A DNA stretch of 64,000 nucleotides, taken from Pocillopora verrucosa (Eukaryota > Cnidaria > Anthozoa > Scleractinia > Pocilloporidae). Shown one piece after another: positions 13,501 through 25,826 of the stretch. The stretch spans positions 25,397,791-25,461,790 of the forward strand of contig NC_089312.1 in the NCBI RefSeq assembly GCF_036669915.1, read 5' to 3'. Position 1 is the stretch's first letter. Each line of letters begins with the position of its first letter. The position numbers and the translations under genes were made by a program. Under the pieces are notes generated by a model. It saw only the letters and a list, made by a program, of their open reading frames with translations, was not told the origin of the DNA and ran no database searches.

Positions 13501-16235
13501 CATTTTTGCAAAGGGGATACAATGAATTCGCAGAGCCAGTTCAAACTATGATTAGTACAGAGACATGACAGGGGAATTAATAACATTAAGTATTAACCGG
13601 GAAATAATAGTTCTTTCTATCTCCCAAAACGATTTCTTTACAGTACGTTGCATGTGGTTCCAAATGATTGACTGAACGAATCTAAAAATTGTCACAAAAA
13701 GAGATGCAAGCACTTAGTGATGAAAATATTGAGTTTTAAACGCAAAGCGCAAACCTGAAGTTCATCTCTTGTTGGCCAGATGTCTTTGAGAAATACTTCT
13801 TTTCCATCTTTCGAAATGCCTACCAAATAAAACACAGAAGCATGAACTACTTTAAGTAGAAGCTCTCAAGTACTCTTCAAATCATCGGATAGAACTTGTG
13901 TACCTGAGAAAAGATCTAAAAGAAAATTCTGTAAGATTGTCTTACCTAGGGGTTCTGTCTCAAAGTCTATAAGAACTGTTCCAGCAATGGCATAAGCGAT
14001 TACTAAGGGAGGGGAGGCAAGGTAGTTTGCTCTCGTTAAAGGATGAATGCGGCCTTCAAAGTTTCTGTTTCCTGACAGCACTCCAACAGCTACAAGGTCA
14101 CCCTGAAAGCAAAATGCCATTTTTTTTCATTACGCTTAAATGATACATGTAGTTACAAAATTTAATGTCTTTACGTGGTTAACAAAAGGAGCGAACATGA
14201 AACCAATCTGTTCAAAGGTGAATCAATATAGGGGATAATTTTAATAGAAACTGTGGTGTTGCGTCGCTGGGCGAGCATAACAGGGTAATTTAGTATTATC
14301 AAAGAGTTGATAACGTAAATTGGCCACCGTAAAGAGTTTCAAAGCTGACGTTTCGAGCGTTAGCCCTTCTTCAGAGCGATTGGTGAAGGTCTGGATTGAG
14401 CAATAGAATAAAGGGGAAACTCAAACTTTAAGCAACGATAAGAGGACGAATGAAAAATTCAATTGATTTAGTAGAGACAAAGAAAAACTATGCTACAGAA
14501 AATGAACGCACTGCATGATGATTAACATACACAAACAAAAATAGTATAATATGAGCTCGAGAAGACCATGTGAAAGATAGATCCTAAATTAATCCTGAAT
14601 AAAGTCTTTGACCCACATAACAGGGTTGTACTGAATATGAGAGAAAAGAGGTGACCATGAAATGAAAATATAGCACAGGTCTCTGTTATGTTCACCTTTT
14701 CCAAGAAAGAAAACGTTTTCTTAATTTGGCTACAATAAAAAACTGAAGAAGAAAAAAAAGAGACAATAGAAAGATGGAAAACTATACTCAATTAATTGAA
14801 AACCCTACCCTATAGACTACCATTCCTCAGACATGAACTCTGACAAACAAACTTTCAAACAGAGTACTTGCACATGACGTTTTGACAGAGAGACGTCATC
14901 TGAAATTCTTCATTTACTTAACTCAACAAGATGTCATTGATAAGGACACAAACCTTTTCTATGGCCTCAGAAACAGGTTCAGATAGTGGACCAGAGTTGC
15001 CTATACAGGTCATACAGCCATAACCCACAATATTAAACCTGTAACACAGAAAAAATTACAATGGCATCAAGTTAAATTTTTGGCACTAACTTTTGGTGAA
15101 AAAAAAGAAAACCTCCTGTTATTAACCCCTTACCCTCTAAGAGTGATTAGCATCTACTTTCTCCTTACAATACCATCCCTGAATCAAGGTCATGAGAACA
15201 GTGAAATGATCAACAACAAAAGAAGCTCTTGATTGTTAGACAAATTCTCCTTATCATTATCATTGGAAATGTACAGAGAACAGTGTGGAGAATATACATA
15301 CTGAAGTTAGGGTGTTAAGAGTCTGGTTGATTCTATGTCAAAAAGAATGGTTCCTAAGGCATACTTCTATTTTGAACAACATGTAGGTGGAAAGTCTTTG
15401 ATTACTCACCCTAATTCTTCCAGACTTGGTATGACACCACTTTCCTTGAGATAGTAGGTAACTACACCAGAGCCAGGGGACAAGCTTGTCTTGATGTATG
15501 ACTTGACACTCAGTCCCAGTTCAACAGCTTTCTTTGCTAACAGTCCTGCCCCAAGCATGACTGATGGATTGCTTGTGTTTGTACAACTAGTGATGGCAGC
15601 TATCACCACAGAACCTGGATAAAGTGCAGTGAAAGAACAATCACATTCACTTGCAGACAACATTCATCTGAAGGAGCCACTTTCTCGAGCCTTCAGTAGG
15701 TAATTTAACAATCAAAGGCAGAAAAATATCGAAAGCATATGATTATAAAAATTTTGTAAGAAATACCATGTCTTAACTCTCCTTACTGTCTGCCATATAG
15801 TTGTTGTGATGCTAATTTGGAGAATTTGGTATTGGATCAACTAATAATCCCCTAATGACTATTTTTCTTTATTCTCATCACTTGTCTGCTTGATATTGTA
15901 CTGATATAGTAAGGAGAAATTCTGTCTTTGTCACTCATGGGAGTTAAAGCGTTAAGAACATAATTTTTTGAGAATCCATTGTGTGTTACCATGAGCAGTG
16001 CTTTATGCAATGCCCAAGTTGATGTACAGCTATCTGCTTTTAAACAAATTCACCCATGTCTAAATCAATCATTGATTCAATGCAACTGAAATAGTTTTGC
16101 ATTCAAGACCTCTTTTGACAACAGTTGAAACACAACCTTCACTGTAACTGATAGTAACAATGACAACAACAACAACGGCAGTGACAACAAAATCTTTGAC
16201 AATACTAAGCTCAATAATACTAATATAATAATAAT

Positions 16236-16271
<36 letters not shown>

Positions 16272-19200
16272 TAGTTCACATAAATATCAAACAAGTTTGA
16301 AGAAAGATAAGAGTTCTTACCATGAGCTAACTTGAACTCTTGACCATCAAAAATAAAAGGGACTTCCGTGCTTTGCTTTTCAGGGGGGATTCCAAACCCT
16401 TTAAATCCAACCTTATTGTTTAAACAGTCTGTAAAATCCTGTTTCATTACAGAAACAGACACCCTATCATGCGGCCTCTTGGGACCTGATACTGATGGAG
16501 TCACAGTAGACAAGTCCAACTCCACAACCTGTAACAGCAACACAAATGCAATATAAATCATGAGTGTGCAGACTTCTGACTAGGGGTAGTCCATAAAAAG
16601 ACTTTTTTCAGCAATGGTGACTGACTTTTCAATAACCTGAGTGGATGTCACCATGATGCTTTGTTTGCTGGTCACAGTCTGGTTTCATGGGAGCTCCTCG
16701 ATCAGTTTTGTTGTGATCAGAGTTAAATCAATAAGTATTGATGAAATATTGGTTGAAATCAGCAAAAACACAATTTAAAGGCCTCATTGAAGGAGTTACA
16801 TGTAAATGTTCCCATATGAGCCACACCTCTTATCCTATTCTGTTCTTTTAGCCTGTTAAAATAAAATCTAGCAGAGAAGTCCAAATTATTTTCTAGCTCT
16901 AGCTGTAAAGAGGATCACTGGGTTGTGTTCTTGAGCAAGATTTGTTACAATCATCTTAACATCCTCCTCTCATATTAACCCTTAAACTCTCAGAAGTGAT
17001 TAACATTCAACTTCTCCCTATAATGTATACAGAAATGTACATTATCCAACAAACAGGTAATGAGAATACCCAAACTTATCAGGGAGAAGTTGTTATCTGG
17101 ATATTACACCACATTCTTGCAACTAATTTACAAGGAATTGTGCACCAACCAACGTAGAGAATTAACAATCCAATCTTGGGGGTTTAAGGGTCAATACCAG
17201 TATATTGCAAATTCTAGGTAACATCAGCTCAATCTACCTCACCTCAGAGAACACTGGATCACTGCTTGGATCAGAGTAGTCCCTGAACATTTTTGTAGCC
17301 CTTGCATAAGCTTCAACACATTCAAGTGCCTCTTCACTACGACCTAGAGTCAACAGAAACTTCATGCTGTCAGCAAGTTAGCATTGTGAATGGGCAAAAA
17401 TCAGTCTCCACCAACATGAAACTCTAGTGAAAGTCAGTGAACTAGATAATAAAAGAAAAGAGGAAGACTGAAACTGGAGGAGGTGACATTAAAAGAAAAC
17501 ATAATCAGACTCTGTTGAGAGCTAAACACAACTAAAACTTGTCATAAATTTTTTCGGCCAATTCAGCTTATTTTGGTCTACTATTTTCTATAGAACTGAT
17601 AGCTGGTGAGAACAAATGTAAGAAGATTCATAATCTGTTTCAGAGTCTCAGTAATCTGTGTAAGAGTTGGCAAAGTTAAGATAAACTGTCACTTGTCTAC
17701 ACTGCAGTATGCACCAAACTTGAAGGTCAGTATTTGGATAAGATATCAATATTGTTAAAATTTTTTCCGAACATTTTACCTGTCTGTCTGAGATACAACA
17801 AGCTCTTCTCATCCACAGGGAAAAAACCAACAGTTGCACCATACTCTGGGCACATGTTGGCAATGGTGGCACGATCTGCTATAGACAGATGACTCACTCC
17901 AGGTCCAAAAAACTCCACAAATTTCCCAACTACACCAATTTGGCGAAGATGCTGCAAGACATGAAACACTCCTCTGTCATCAAGAGAGCAAAGGCCTTCA
18001 ACAAAGCAGTAAGGGGTGTTGTGACATTCTTGTTTTTATCATTGTTCAGTTGTTATTTCATAAACCTGTTTACATGAATGTGTGTACAATAGACCAAAAT
18101 TGGTTATCTCATGTTGTAGGTAGCCGAACTGGCATACGAAGGTCAAAGGCTCAAGCCCCAGACCAGACATACACTCAGGGTCCTATAATAACTGAGGGGA
18201 ATGTGCTGCCTTTGCTATGACATCAGCAAATGGTTAGACATTCTAGTCTTCTCAGATAATGATTATAAACCCTTGGCCCCATCTCCTGCATCTTCTCTGT
18301 GCTGGTTAATGGGGGACATTAAAGAACCCACACACTTCTCACAAAGAGAGGGGAACTTAGCTCCTGGTGATATAGGAGGCCTAGGCAATCAGGAATTTAA
18401 AAAGACGCAGGTTCAGCTCTGTTATCATCATTGCTTACCTAAAATTGTACCCAAAAAGTATTTTTTTTTCACTGAAAACTGAGCCCTCATTTTGATTTAG
18501 CCATTTCATGCTAACCAAACCAGAATAAACTCTTACCTTTATATTAGGAAAGTATTCTTGATAGATGTTTACTAAGTATCTAACGTTTACCTTTGTGATT
18601 GTGAGAACAACATCAGTAGAAGTGATGAATTGCTTTACTTTTCCAGTCAGCTTATATCCCACAACTTTTGGCAGTACCATACTAATGGCCTGACCCAGCA
18701 TGACTGCTTCAGCTTCAATACCTCCAACACCTGACATGAATTATTCCAAATGAGAAAATTGTAAATTAAAGTATTCTTACTTGAGCAGCACTTCCTACCT
18801 AGAGCTCACTGTTAAATATTATTTAATTTCTTGCATGATTATTTGCAGAAAATAGAGTTATTAACAGCCTTCAAGTGTCTACATAAATCTTGTAGGTATC
18901 ACTTACTTAAAGGGTACATGTGGCAAAATTGTAAAAAGCTTCACTTCTGCAGTTAATTTTTTTCAGCTAACCCAAGATCCCTTAACCCTTTGACACCTAA
19001 GAGTGACTAGCATACTATTTCTCCTTACAGTAACACTCTCAAATCACTCATAAAGGTCTTGAGAATAAAGGAAACAGTCACCAAAAGAAACTCAGGATTG
19101 TTGAACAAATTCTTCTTGTTAGCACCCAAGGAAATTTATAGAGAACAGTATGGAGAATATGCATACTGACATTAGGGTGTAAAGGGTTTAAGAACAAACA

Positions 19201-22200
19201 AAAACTCAGGGTTTGAGGTAACAATTTGAAAGTACTTAACACAACTTTTTCCCTTCTTTCTCTTTCTAACTTTGTAAGAAAAAAACTGAAACACAAGGCA
19301 TACTCAAGGAAAAACGTCTCACCCCATCCCACAATTCCAAGTCCATTGATCATTGTTGTATGTGAATCAGTTCCAACAACACTGTCAGGATATAAAAATT
19401 TTTCCATGTTGAAGACAACACGGGCAAGATATTCCAAGTTGACCTGAAACAGAAACCAGAGCAGTTGCATGATTTAAAAGTAATCAATTCACAAGAGTAA
19501 AAAAAAATTCCCATAGCTTACAAATTGAGAGCATGAAGTTTTTGACCAAAGGTGAGTGTACTCTAGTTAGAATTTAGCTGAATTGCCACAGACTTGAATG
19601 CTTACTGGCTTCTATAGTGCATATATGGCTAATTTATACTGGTTAATGTTACAAAATCACTGCAGCAATTATCAGTTGCTTGTTATAAGTTCAATTAACT
19701 GCACAACACTGATTTCAATTAAGAAGCATGCTTTGATAAGACATACCTGGTGAACTATGCCTGAACCAGGTGGAACAATTGTCATGTTCTTGAAAGCTTT
19801 TGATCCCCACTGAAAATAAAACAAAGAAAGTAACGAAGAAAGGAAATATTCACAAAGCTATCACGACACTTTGTGGCCAAATGGTACACTTATTATGGAC
19901 AGTGTATAGGCTCTAATGCCCAAAGTAACAGAGTGCCACACTGAAAATCTTTCCTTGGAGTAATCCATGAAGAGTAGTGTACTATACATAAAGCAAAAAA
20001 TTTAGTGGAATATTACCTAAAATTTTGATTACCTTCAGAAAAAGAAACCTTTCTTTGTTCCTGTTAAATTCCATTTCTTGATTCTTCTGCAGGGCTGTAG
20101 AGCTAGAGAAAGAAATAGTACAGACATTTCACGATATTAAGTATCACCTATAATAGCTGTAAAAGTACACCTAAATGATCCAGGGGAGAAAAACTATAGC
20201 TTTTATCTATATTTCTGGATTCCCAGTTAACATGCATGTTGTGCAAATTTTTTTCACTTTGGAATTTATGGCCACTTATCAAATCTTTCAACATCTGAAT
20301 TTGATCTAGAATTATAAAAATCATTTCCAACCATCTGACTTAACAAAGTTCACAGAGTCTCAAGTCCAAAGAACACTGCCACCTTTAGTCTTAATGATGT
20401 GTATGCAGGTAAAAAAAAAATTCTCAAAGGTGATCCTTAATTTCCATTGCCTCCTTAGCCTATTTATTTAAAATTAGGGCTAGAGGACAAGGAAATTAAG
20501 AACAGACTTACACTACAATAGGAAGTGAAATTTACCTCAACATTAAATTCAATCAACATTAAATTCAGCTGTAACAGAAACATTTGTTGGAGAAAGGTAA
20601 ACCTTCTAACAACACTCAAACACTCAAATGTTACTCAGTTTGTTTTGCACAAAGAAAAAAAAAAAGAGAGAGAGTGGCCTTGCACCAGTCAGTGGGCATC
20701 AAATGAAATGGACATGGATCGTCCTTCTTAAGCCAGTTGCCCCCTGGATCAAACAAACGACTCTGACTGAAAGAACAACATCAGAGATTCTGATTTGTTG
20801 CATAAAGAAACTTGAAATCAAGTTTTGAAGACTTCATTTGACCCTCTGTTGTTATGGGTAAAGGACAACTAGCTCTTTAATCCTTTACACTCTAAAATCA
20901 TATACATATTCTTTATACTGTTGTATATGTTTCCAGAGGTGTTGACGAGGAGAATTTGCCGGAAATTGTCAATCATGTGAAAAATGGCCGAAAAATCAAG
21001 GGATCGTTCTTGCTCTGAGCCTTTTGATTATACTTTGACCTTAATGTATGATTTAGGGATGATATTGTGAGGAGAAATTAGATGCTAGTTACTCCTAGTG
21101 GTTAAAGGGTTAAGGGATCACACATACACACAAAAAAAAAAACAGCATAATATGTGATCCAGTTTTCAGTTTTTTTAGGTCTAAGTACAGACATATGCAA
21201 GCAGAGAAAAATAAAAACAATGAAACATATTAATTACTCTTTGAAAGAAAAGCTGTTACAGTCCTATGTTAAATTACGCACAAGATGACTCAGCATACTC
21301 CAGAAACAATATGATCAACACTATTTCTATTGTTATATTAATATCAGGTTTGCCCACCAGACTGAAACTCTCTACTGTGATTTGATTGCTTTCTTTGTTT
21401 CATACTCTCACAAAGTTATTAAAAAAACAGTTACCCATTTCTTGCAGATCATTTTGAATATCAAGGGGCAAGTTTTCTGCTGAGAAGATTTCTTTAATTG
21501 GTTTCTCTCCAAACCCTTATCATCATAGTCAAAGCTAGATGGCAATCAAGAGTAAATTCCTGATTTTTTTTGCCCCTGAGATAAAGAACTAACCACAACA
21601 TAATTACACTTTTTTTAAATTCTGATTTTTTAAAATACAATGGGTTGTTGCTTTTCCTAAGATGTTCCTGTATTTTTTCCTAATTGTTCACTTAAAGCCA
21701 GGCACATAGTTGGTTTAACAGTTAGTGAATTGAAAAATACAGCTTGTTAAGATCTAGTTTTAATATTAACAAAACACTTAATTGTTTACACAAATTATTG
21801 TAGTCATACCTTCTTGAAACATCAACTTGTACAGAATGGTCAATCACCAGGTCAACGGGACAAAGTGGATTAATTTTGGTTGGGTCTCCTCCAAGTCTTT
21901 TAATAGCATCTCGCATAGCAGCAAAATCAACCACTGCAGGAACCCCTCTAAAACACAAACACCAAAAAGTAAATAACAAGTGGTATCTTTAACTGTAGGA
22001 GAGGGGGGAGGGGAAGGCGCCACTATTAGCAGGAAAGTAGTTTAAGAGTATTATTAAACTTGTAGAGCAAGGGGGGAAGGGCATTTATTTGAAGCAAGGT
22101 AAAAATCTGAACAAAGGGTTCTCAGTAAGAAATGTACAGAAGAAGGGACTATTGTGAAGTAAAAGTAAAATCTATCAAATAAAGTGTAACAGCCCTACAG

Positions 22201-23779
22201 TTGAGCATAAAATAGCTCAGGTAACCTAAAAGTAAGTCTCTCACACTTTATTTACTAACTTTAGTACTCAGAGCAGGTCGGTCAATCTCTTCAAAAGTGT
22301 CTCCTTTGGAAAAGTTGAAAACTATTAACTTTTAACAATCTGCTTGAATTATAGAAAGAATGCCAACAGGTCAAGACAAGATAAATTTTTCCAAAACCAG
22401 ACATGATTCCAAAAAGAAAAATTCCATGACTTACGTGAAGTCCTGCAGGATTACCCTTGCTGGCATAAATGGGATTTCAACACTTTGTTTCTGGTTATTC
22501 TCCCAGTCCAAAATGTTTTCTACATCCTTGGACTTCACTTGGAAGCCATCGCAGTTACGAACAGCAGATTCCAATAGTACCCTGATTGAATATGGTAGGC
22601 GAGCTATGGGATGGTATATCAAACAAATATTTTTTAAAAAATGTCAACTTGTTCTTCCACTACTCAAATTTCATGCAACCTTTGATTTCTGTTAAATAAA
22701 AATCCCACGTTAGAGCTGAAATTTTTATCTTAAGCTGAACTATACACTCAGTTAACAAGGATTTTATTTATGATCTATTGGAGGGCAGACACATTGATGA
22801 CATCAGTACCATCAACACATTACTTCTTTTATTATGTAAAACAAAAAGTGGTTCTGTTCAGTAGATCATGGTAGGTGTCAAAATGTGGTAAGAAAATCAG
22901 TGATGCACTTGGTTCTACCTCAAGTGTGTTTTTTTTTTGTTCTAACCACATTTTGACGTCATATGTGACCTATTACTGAACAGACGCACGGAATTGTGAA
23001 ACTTATTGGTTAATTGGTAAATCTAGCTACGTACAAAGTGTACTTCAATTACTTACGAGAGAAGAATAACGCGTACAGAGAGTCACATATACTTTGACCC
23101 CGACTAGTCAATACTGGTACGATATTCGTGCAGTTATGGGTATTTAGACCCCGATATCGTATGATCATGCAACACAAAACTTCTAACAAAAGAGAGGGAT
23201 CTTAGTTAATATTGGTATTTTCCGCATAGAGTGAGCCGAACAGAATACAAACAAATTGCGATCAAAATAATCATCAACCTACCTACCAAACTAGAAATTT
23301 GACAACAAATTGTTGAAGCAATAGAAATAATGCTATTCAAAAGATAGTCAGATGAGTAGTCATGAATCCTGAGGGTCATAGTTCAAACTCATTCAAAACT
23401 ATTCTCTAAGCTATCTTCAAAATTCAAGGGTTCGCGAATCTTTTGGTGTATTTCAGCCAAGACTACAAATCAAATTTTATACATATCACTTCTGTAACCT
23501 TGAATCATTTGTCTAAATTTCCCAAATTCGAGTATACAAACTCAACTTGAAATTTTAAATTTTTCAGCACTACGAGTTGTCAATAATAATTTGAATATTC
23601 CTCACCGTATCTTTCCTCGTTTAAACTAGCGACATCGAAGTATTGATAGTCGCCACATTTAAGTGAAAGGGGCTTGATTTGAGCAGCGTACTGGCTTTTC
23701 ACTGAAGAAGAAAAATAAAGATAAAAATATGGAAAACTGCAAAACGTGCGGATCGACACGCTAACTCACCGGTCGCCAT
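10584..23779 (-). CDS. ACO1: Cytosolic aconitase / iron regulatory protein 1
   Basis: Isomerises citrate to isocitrate when holding a [4Fe-4S] cluster; in the cluster-free form the animal protein binds iron-responsive elements. Twenty-two exons in transcript order: 23779-23770, 23701-23606, 22603-22435, 21947-21810, 20102-20033, 19809-19747, 19443-19323, 18730-18591, 17951-17780, 17343-17243, 16528-16321, 15614-15410, 15038-14954, 14102-13946, 13819-13755, 13346-13287, 13052-12948, 12469-12327, 11955-11808, 11305-11183, 11063-10878, 10697-10584. They sum to 892 codons plus stop, against 889 in human ACO1. Cluster cysteines are present in SCTNTSNPS and [10 protein letters not shown]. Active-site/RNA-contact arginines sit in [18 protein letters not shown] and [10 protein letters not shown]. 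The first coding exon is only 10 bp (ATG GCG ACC G). It is the cytosolic type, with no mitochondrial presequence. IRE binding is inferred from family membership only. Confidence 0.95.
11985..12235. repeat. Diverged tandem duplication in an ACO1 intron
   Basis: About 11985-12098 (TTAAAATGAGTTAGCCAGG .. TTTAAATTATTTGACCAG) is repeated at about 12131-12233 (TTAAAATGAGCTGGCCAGG .. TTTAAATTTCTTGACCAG), a period of about 146 bp. It lies in the intron between exons 18 and 19. A short (AAAAC)n tract follows at about 12258-12288. Confidence 0.65.
12565..12745 (-). mobile_element. Palindromic element, family A (copy A4, reverse orientation)
   Basis: Reverse-complement copy of the family A arm: GACGAAGGGCTGACGCTCG, AAACTCTTTACAGTGG, ATCAACTCAGTTGATAA, then AACAGTTTCTTTAGAAACTTACCC and a CTTTATTTC end. 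It lies in the ACO1 intron between exons 17 and 18. No clear flanking duplication seen. Confidence 0.7.
14235..14385 (+). mobile_element. Palindromic element, family A (copy A3)
   Basis: Matches GAAACTGTGGTGTTGCGTCG, TTGATAACGTAAATTGGCC and CGTTTCGAGCGTTAGCCC of the other copies, in an ACO1 intron between exons 13 and 14. Only one arm is present. Confidence 0.65.
15122..15322. mobile_element. Family B-like palindromic repeats in ACO1 introns (15.1 kb copy)
   Basis: Left end TAACCCCTTACCCTCTAAGAG; right end GTTAGGGTGTTAAGAG. It contains the family core (GTGATTAGCATCTACTTTCTCC, and GGAGAATATACATACTG). A further decayed copy lies at about 15770-15955 and ends GGGAGTTAAAGCGTTAA. Confidence 0.55.
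16215..16272. repeat. (AAT)n microsatellite
   Basis: About 58 bp of ATA/AAT repeats just 3' of (in transcript order) ACO1 exon 11. Confidence 0.8.
16976..17192. mobile_element. Family B palindromic repeat in ACO1 intron
   Basis: TTAACCCTTAAACTCTCAG at the left and GGGGGTTTAAGGGTCAA at the right, with the shared interior (AGAAGTGATTAACATTCAAC, ATCCAACAAACAGGTAATGAG). It lies between ACO1 exons 10 and 11. Confidence 0.6.
18108..18430 (+). repeat. Candidate SINE-like repeat in ACO1 intron
   Basis: Contains a B-box-like GGCTCAAGCCCC (about 18149-18160) and the string GGGGGACATTAAAGAACCCA (about 18310-18329), of a kind I associate with dispersed invertebrate SINEs. No target duplication was identified, so this is a weak call. 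Confidence 0.35.
18982..19192. mobile_element. Family B-like palindromic repeat in ACO1 intron
   Basis: TTAACCCTTTGACACCTAAGAG at the left, GTTAAGGG-type right end (ATTAGGGTGTAAAGGGTTTA). The interior shares GTGACTAGCATACTATTTCTCC and ATGGAGAATATGCATACTG with the 15.1 kb copy. Confidence 0.6.
20879..21112. mobile_element. Diverged family B-like palindrome in ACO1 intron
   Basis: AATCCTTTACACTCTAAAATC at the left, AGTGGTTAAAGGGTTAA at the right, with GGAGAAATTAGATGCTAG near the right end mirroring the CTAGCAT..TTTCTCC core of sister copies. The middle is unlike the others. Confidence 0.5.
22850..22990. mobile_element. Palindromic MITE with TGTTCAGTA / TGACGTCA arms in ACO1 intron 2
   Basis: Left arm CTGTTCAGTA..GTGTCAAAATGTGGTAAGAA and right arm TTCTAACCACATTTTGACGTC..TATTACTGAACAG are imperfect reverse complements of about 40 bp around a short spacer containing a T tract. 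I recall near-identical palindromes being abundant in coral genomes; that is memory, not a search. Confidence 0.65.
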
Positions 23780-25826
23780 GATAGCGTCAGAGCGATTGCT
23801 AAATTGATGAACATGTGACACTACAACGTGGCACGCAGGGCATTAACGAGGCGGCAGTCCCATGGCTGCCGTCAGACGTTACACAATTTTTGCTCGGAAG
23901 GCGTCAAGTGACTCGTTGATTATTTTTCCGATCGAAGTAGTCCTTTTTTTATGGCAAAAATACTTTTACTCAACATGCAAAAAATTACTTTCATCAAGCT
24001 TCATTCAAATAATTCGTAACATTATCAGTTTTCAAGATATCATTCTTGTCGCGCAATTTTAAAACGAAATTCACGTAGGTCACGCAACACGAATAATTGT
24101 GTCCGTTTCGTTGCGAGTTACACAATAGCAATGTGAGGTATGTAACGATCACTTCATTTAATTTTAAGCCAGACAGTTACCTGTGAGGTTTCACATAGAT
24201 TTAAAAATTAACAAAAAAAAATTTGCATTCAAATAATATTCATCCGTTGACAACACGTGCAGTGTTGAGCATTTTCCTCGAGGTAATGCGTCAATATGTT
24301 AACTTCCTTCCTTAGAAAGTTAGCTTTCAAAATAATCTCACTTTCCGTCACAAAAAAGTCAACTTTACCTCAAGTAATCTTCGGAAAGCAGTTGCTATAA
24401 CTCTAAAATATGATACTTTGACAGACCTGGTGGAAGATAACAATTTTTTGGGACAGGAGAATGCCTGACATGTTGTTACGTGTGGAACAACTTCCACATT
24501 TATACCAAAATATTAAAATATGCTGTTCGCTCTCGATTTCTATGTTCAAACTGATTGGGGCTTCGCATGCATCATCTATCGATAGAAATGGAGAACGAAT
24601 TATCTAATTGTGAAATAGAGAAGAAAACGTCTGTCTTAGTATCATTACATACTTGTCTCTTCCATTTAACCCTTTAACTCCCAAGATCTGATTTTAATTC
24701 TCCCCTCTAGCTGCTACTCGTTGCCTTGTTAATAAGTCATGAGAATTTGGTCTTAGATCAAGACTACTAACTTCTACTTGATAACTTTTTGTATTCTCAT
24801 GACATGTTGGCTGGATAATGTGTAGATGTTACATGCTAATCACTTTCAGGAGTTTTTAAGTAGACAAATATTAAATCTTGACCAACTCTCAAATAGCATT
24901 TATTTCAGGGAATTGCAGTCTACAAATTTAAGGGATAATATGGACCAAAACTTCTTTTGCAAATTGTATGATTTATATGGCCTAAGATCTAAGCTGGAAA
25001 CCACAATGATACTTTGTTGTTCATTTTTTTTGTCATTTTCACTAGACTTTATTGCCCTCTTGTAAGATCACAGGCATGCCAAACTCCTTTCAATTGAAAA
25101 GTCCCTATTTTTGCAACATGAAATGGAAAATAGGAAAAGTGAATTAACTTCAGTCAGAATAAACAAAGCAATGAAAAACGATGTTTAGATTTTCAGGGAA
25201 AATTATCATCATCATTGAGTTGTTTTCTTTACTTTGTCTCCTTGTAACTGGTTGTTGACAGCCATTATAAATCTTACTCCAAAATGGTGACTTTTTTCCT
25301 TATTCTCTTATTACTGTGATTCTTTGTCATCTTTGAAATTTGAAAGAATCTTCACCCTGAAATGAGGCAAGGAGGGCCAGTAACCAAGGAGACAAAATAT
25401 TGACGTAGTTTCTTGTATCTGGAACAAGATGTCTGGTTGACTGCAAGAGGTCTTCTGCATAGTTTCCAGATATTAGCTGTTAATGGTAAAAATTATGTTC
25501 ATAATTTAATATAAATGCAATATAATTTGTTACACATTAGCCTATTGAGCAGCTAGAGCTTGGTGAGAAAAGCAGTACTCTGTCTCTTGTGCCTGTGTAC
25601 TCTTTTAAGCTAAATCACCATTACACCCTGTCAAGTCAAGCACCTGTTACACAGGGTACTTCACTATCTAAGAAACAATCAAAAGTTAATATTGATATGA
25701 AAAAAACACAGATCCTATGTTGAGTTTGACAGACATAACTTTATAATGACTAAACTATTTTTGTCTTTGAAAAGGCACAAGTTATATTGCCTCTTTTATC
25801 AACTTTTGTGTCTTTGATAATTTGAC
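23780..25826. other. Intergenic region between ACO1 5' end and the receptor gene 3' end
   Basis: Expected to contain the ACO1 promoter (just above 23779) and the receptor 3' UTR (just below 25827). A family B palindrome lies at about 24667-24858 (TTAACCCTTTAACTCCCAAG .. CACTTTCAGGAGTTTTTAAG). Otherwise AT-rich with no gene recognised. Confidence 0.55.
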
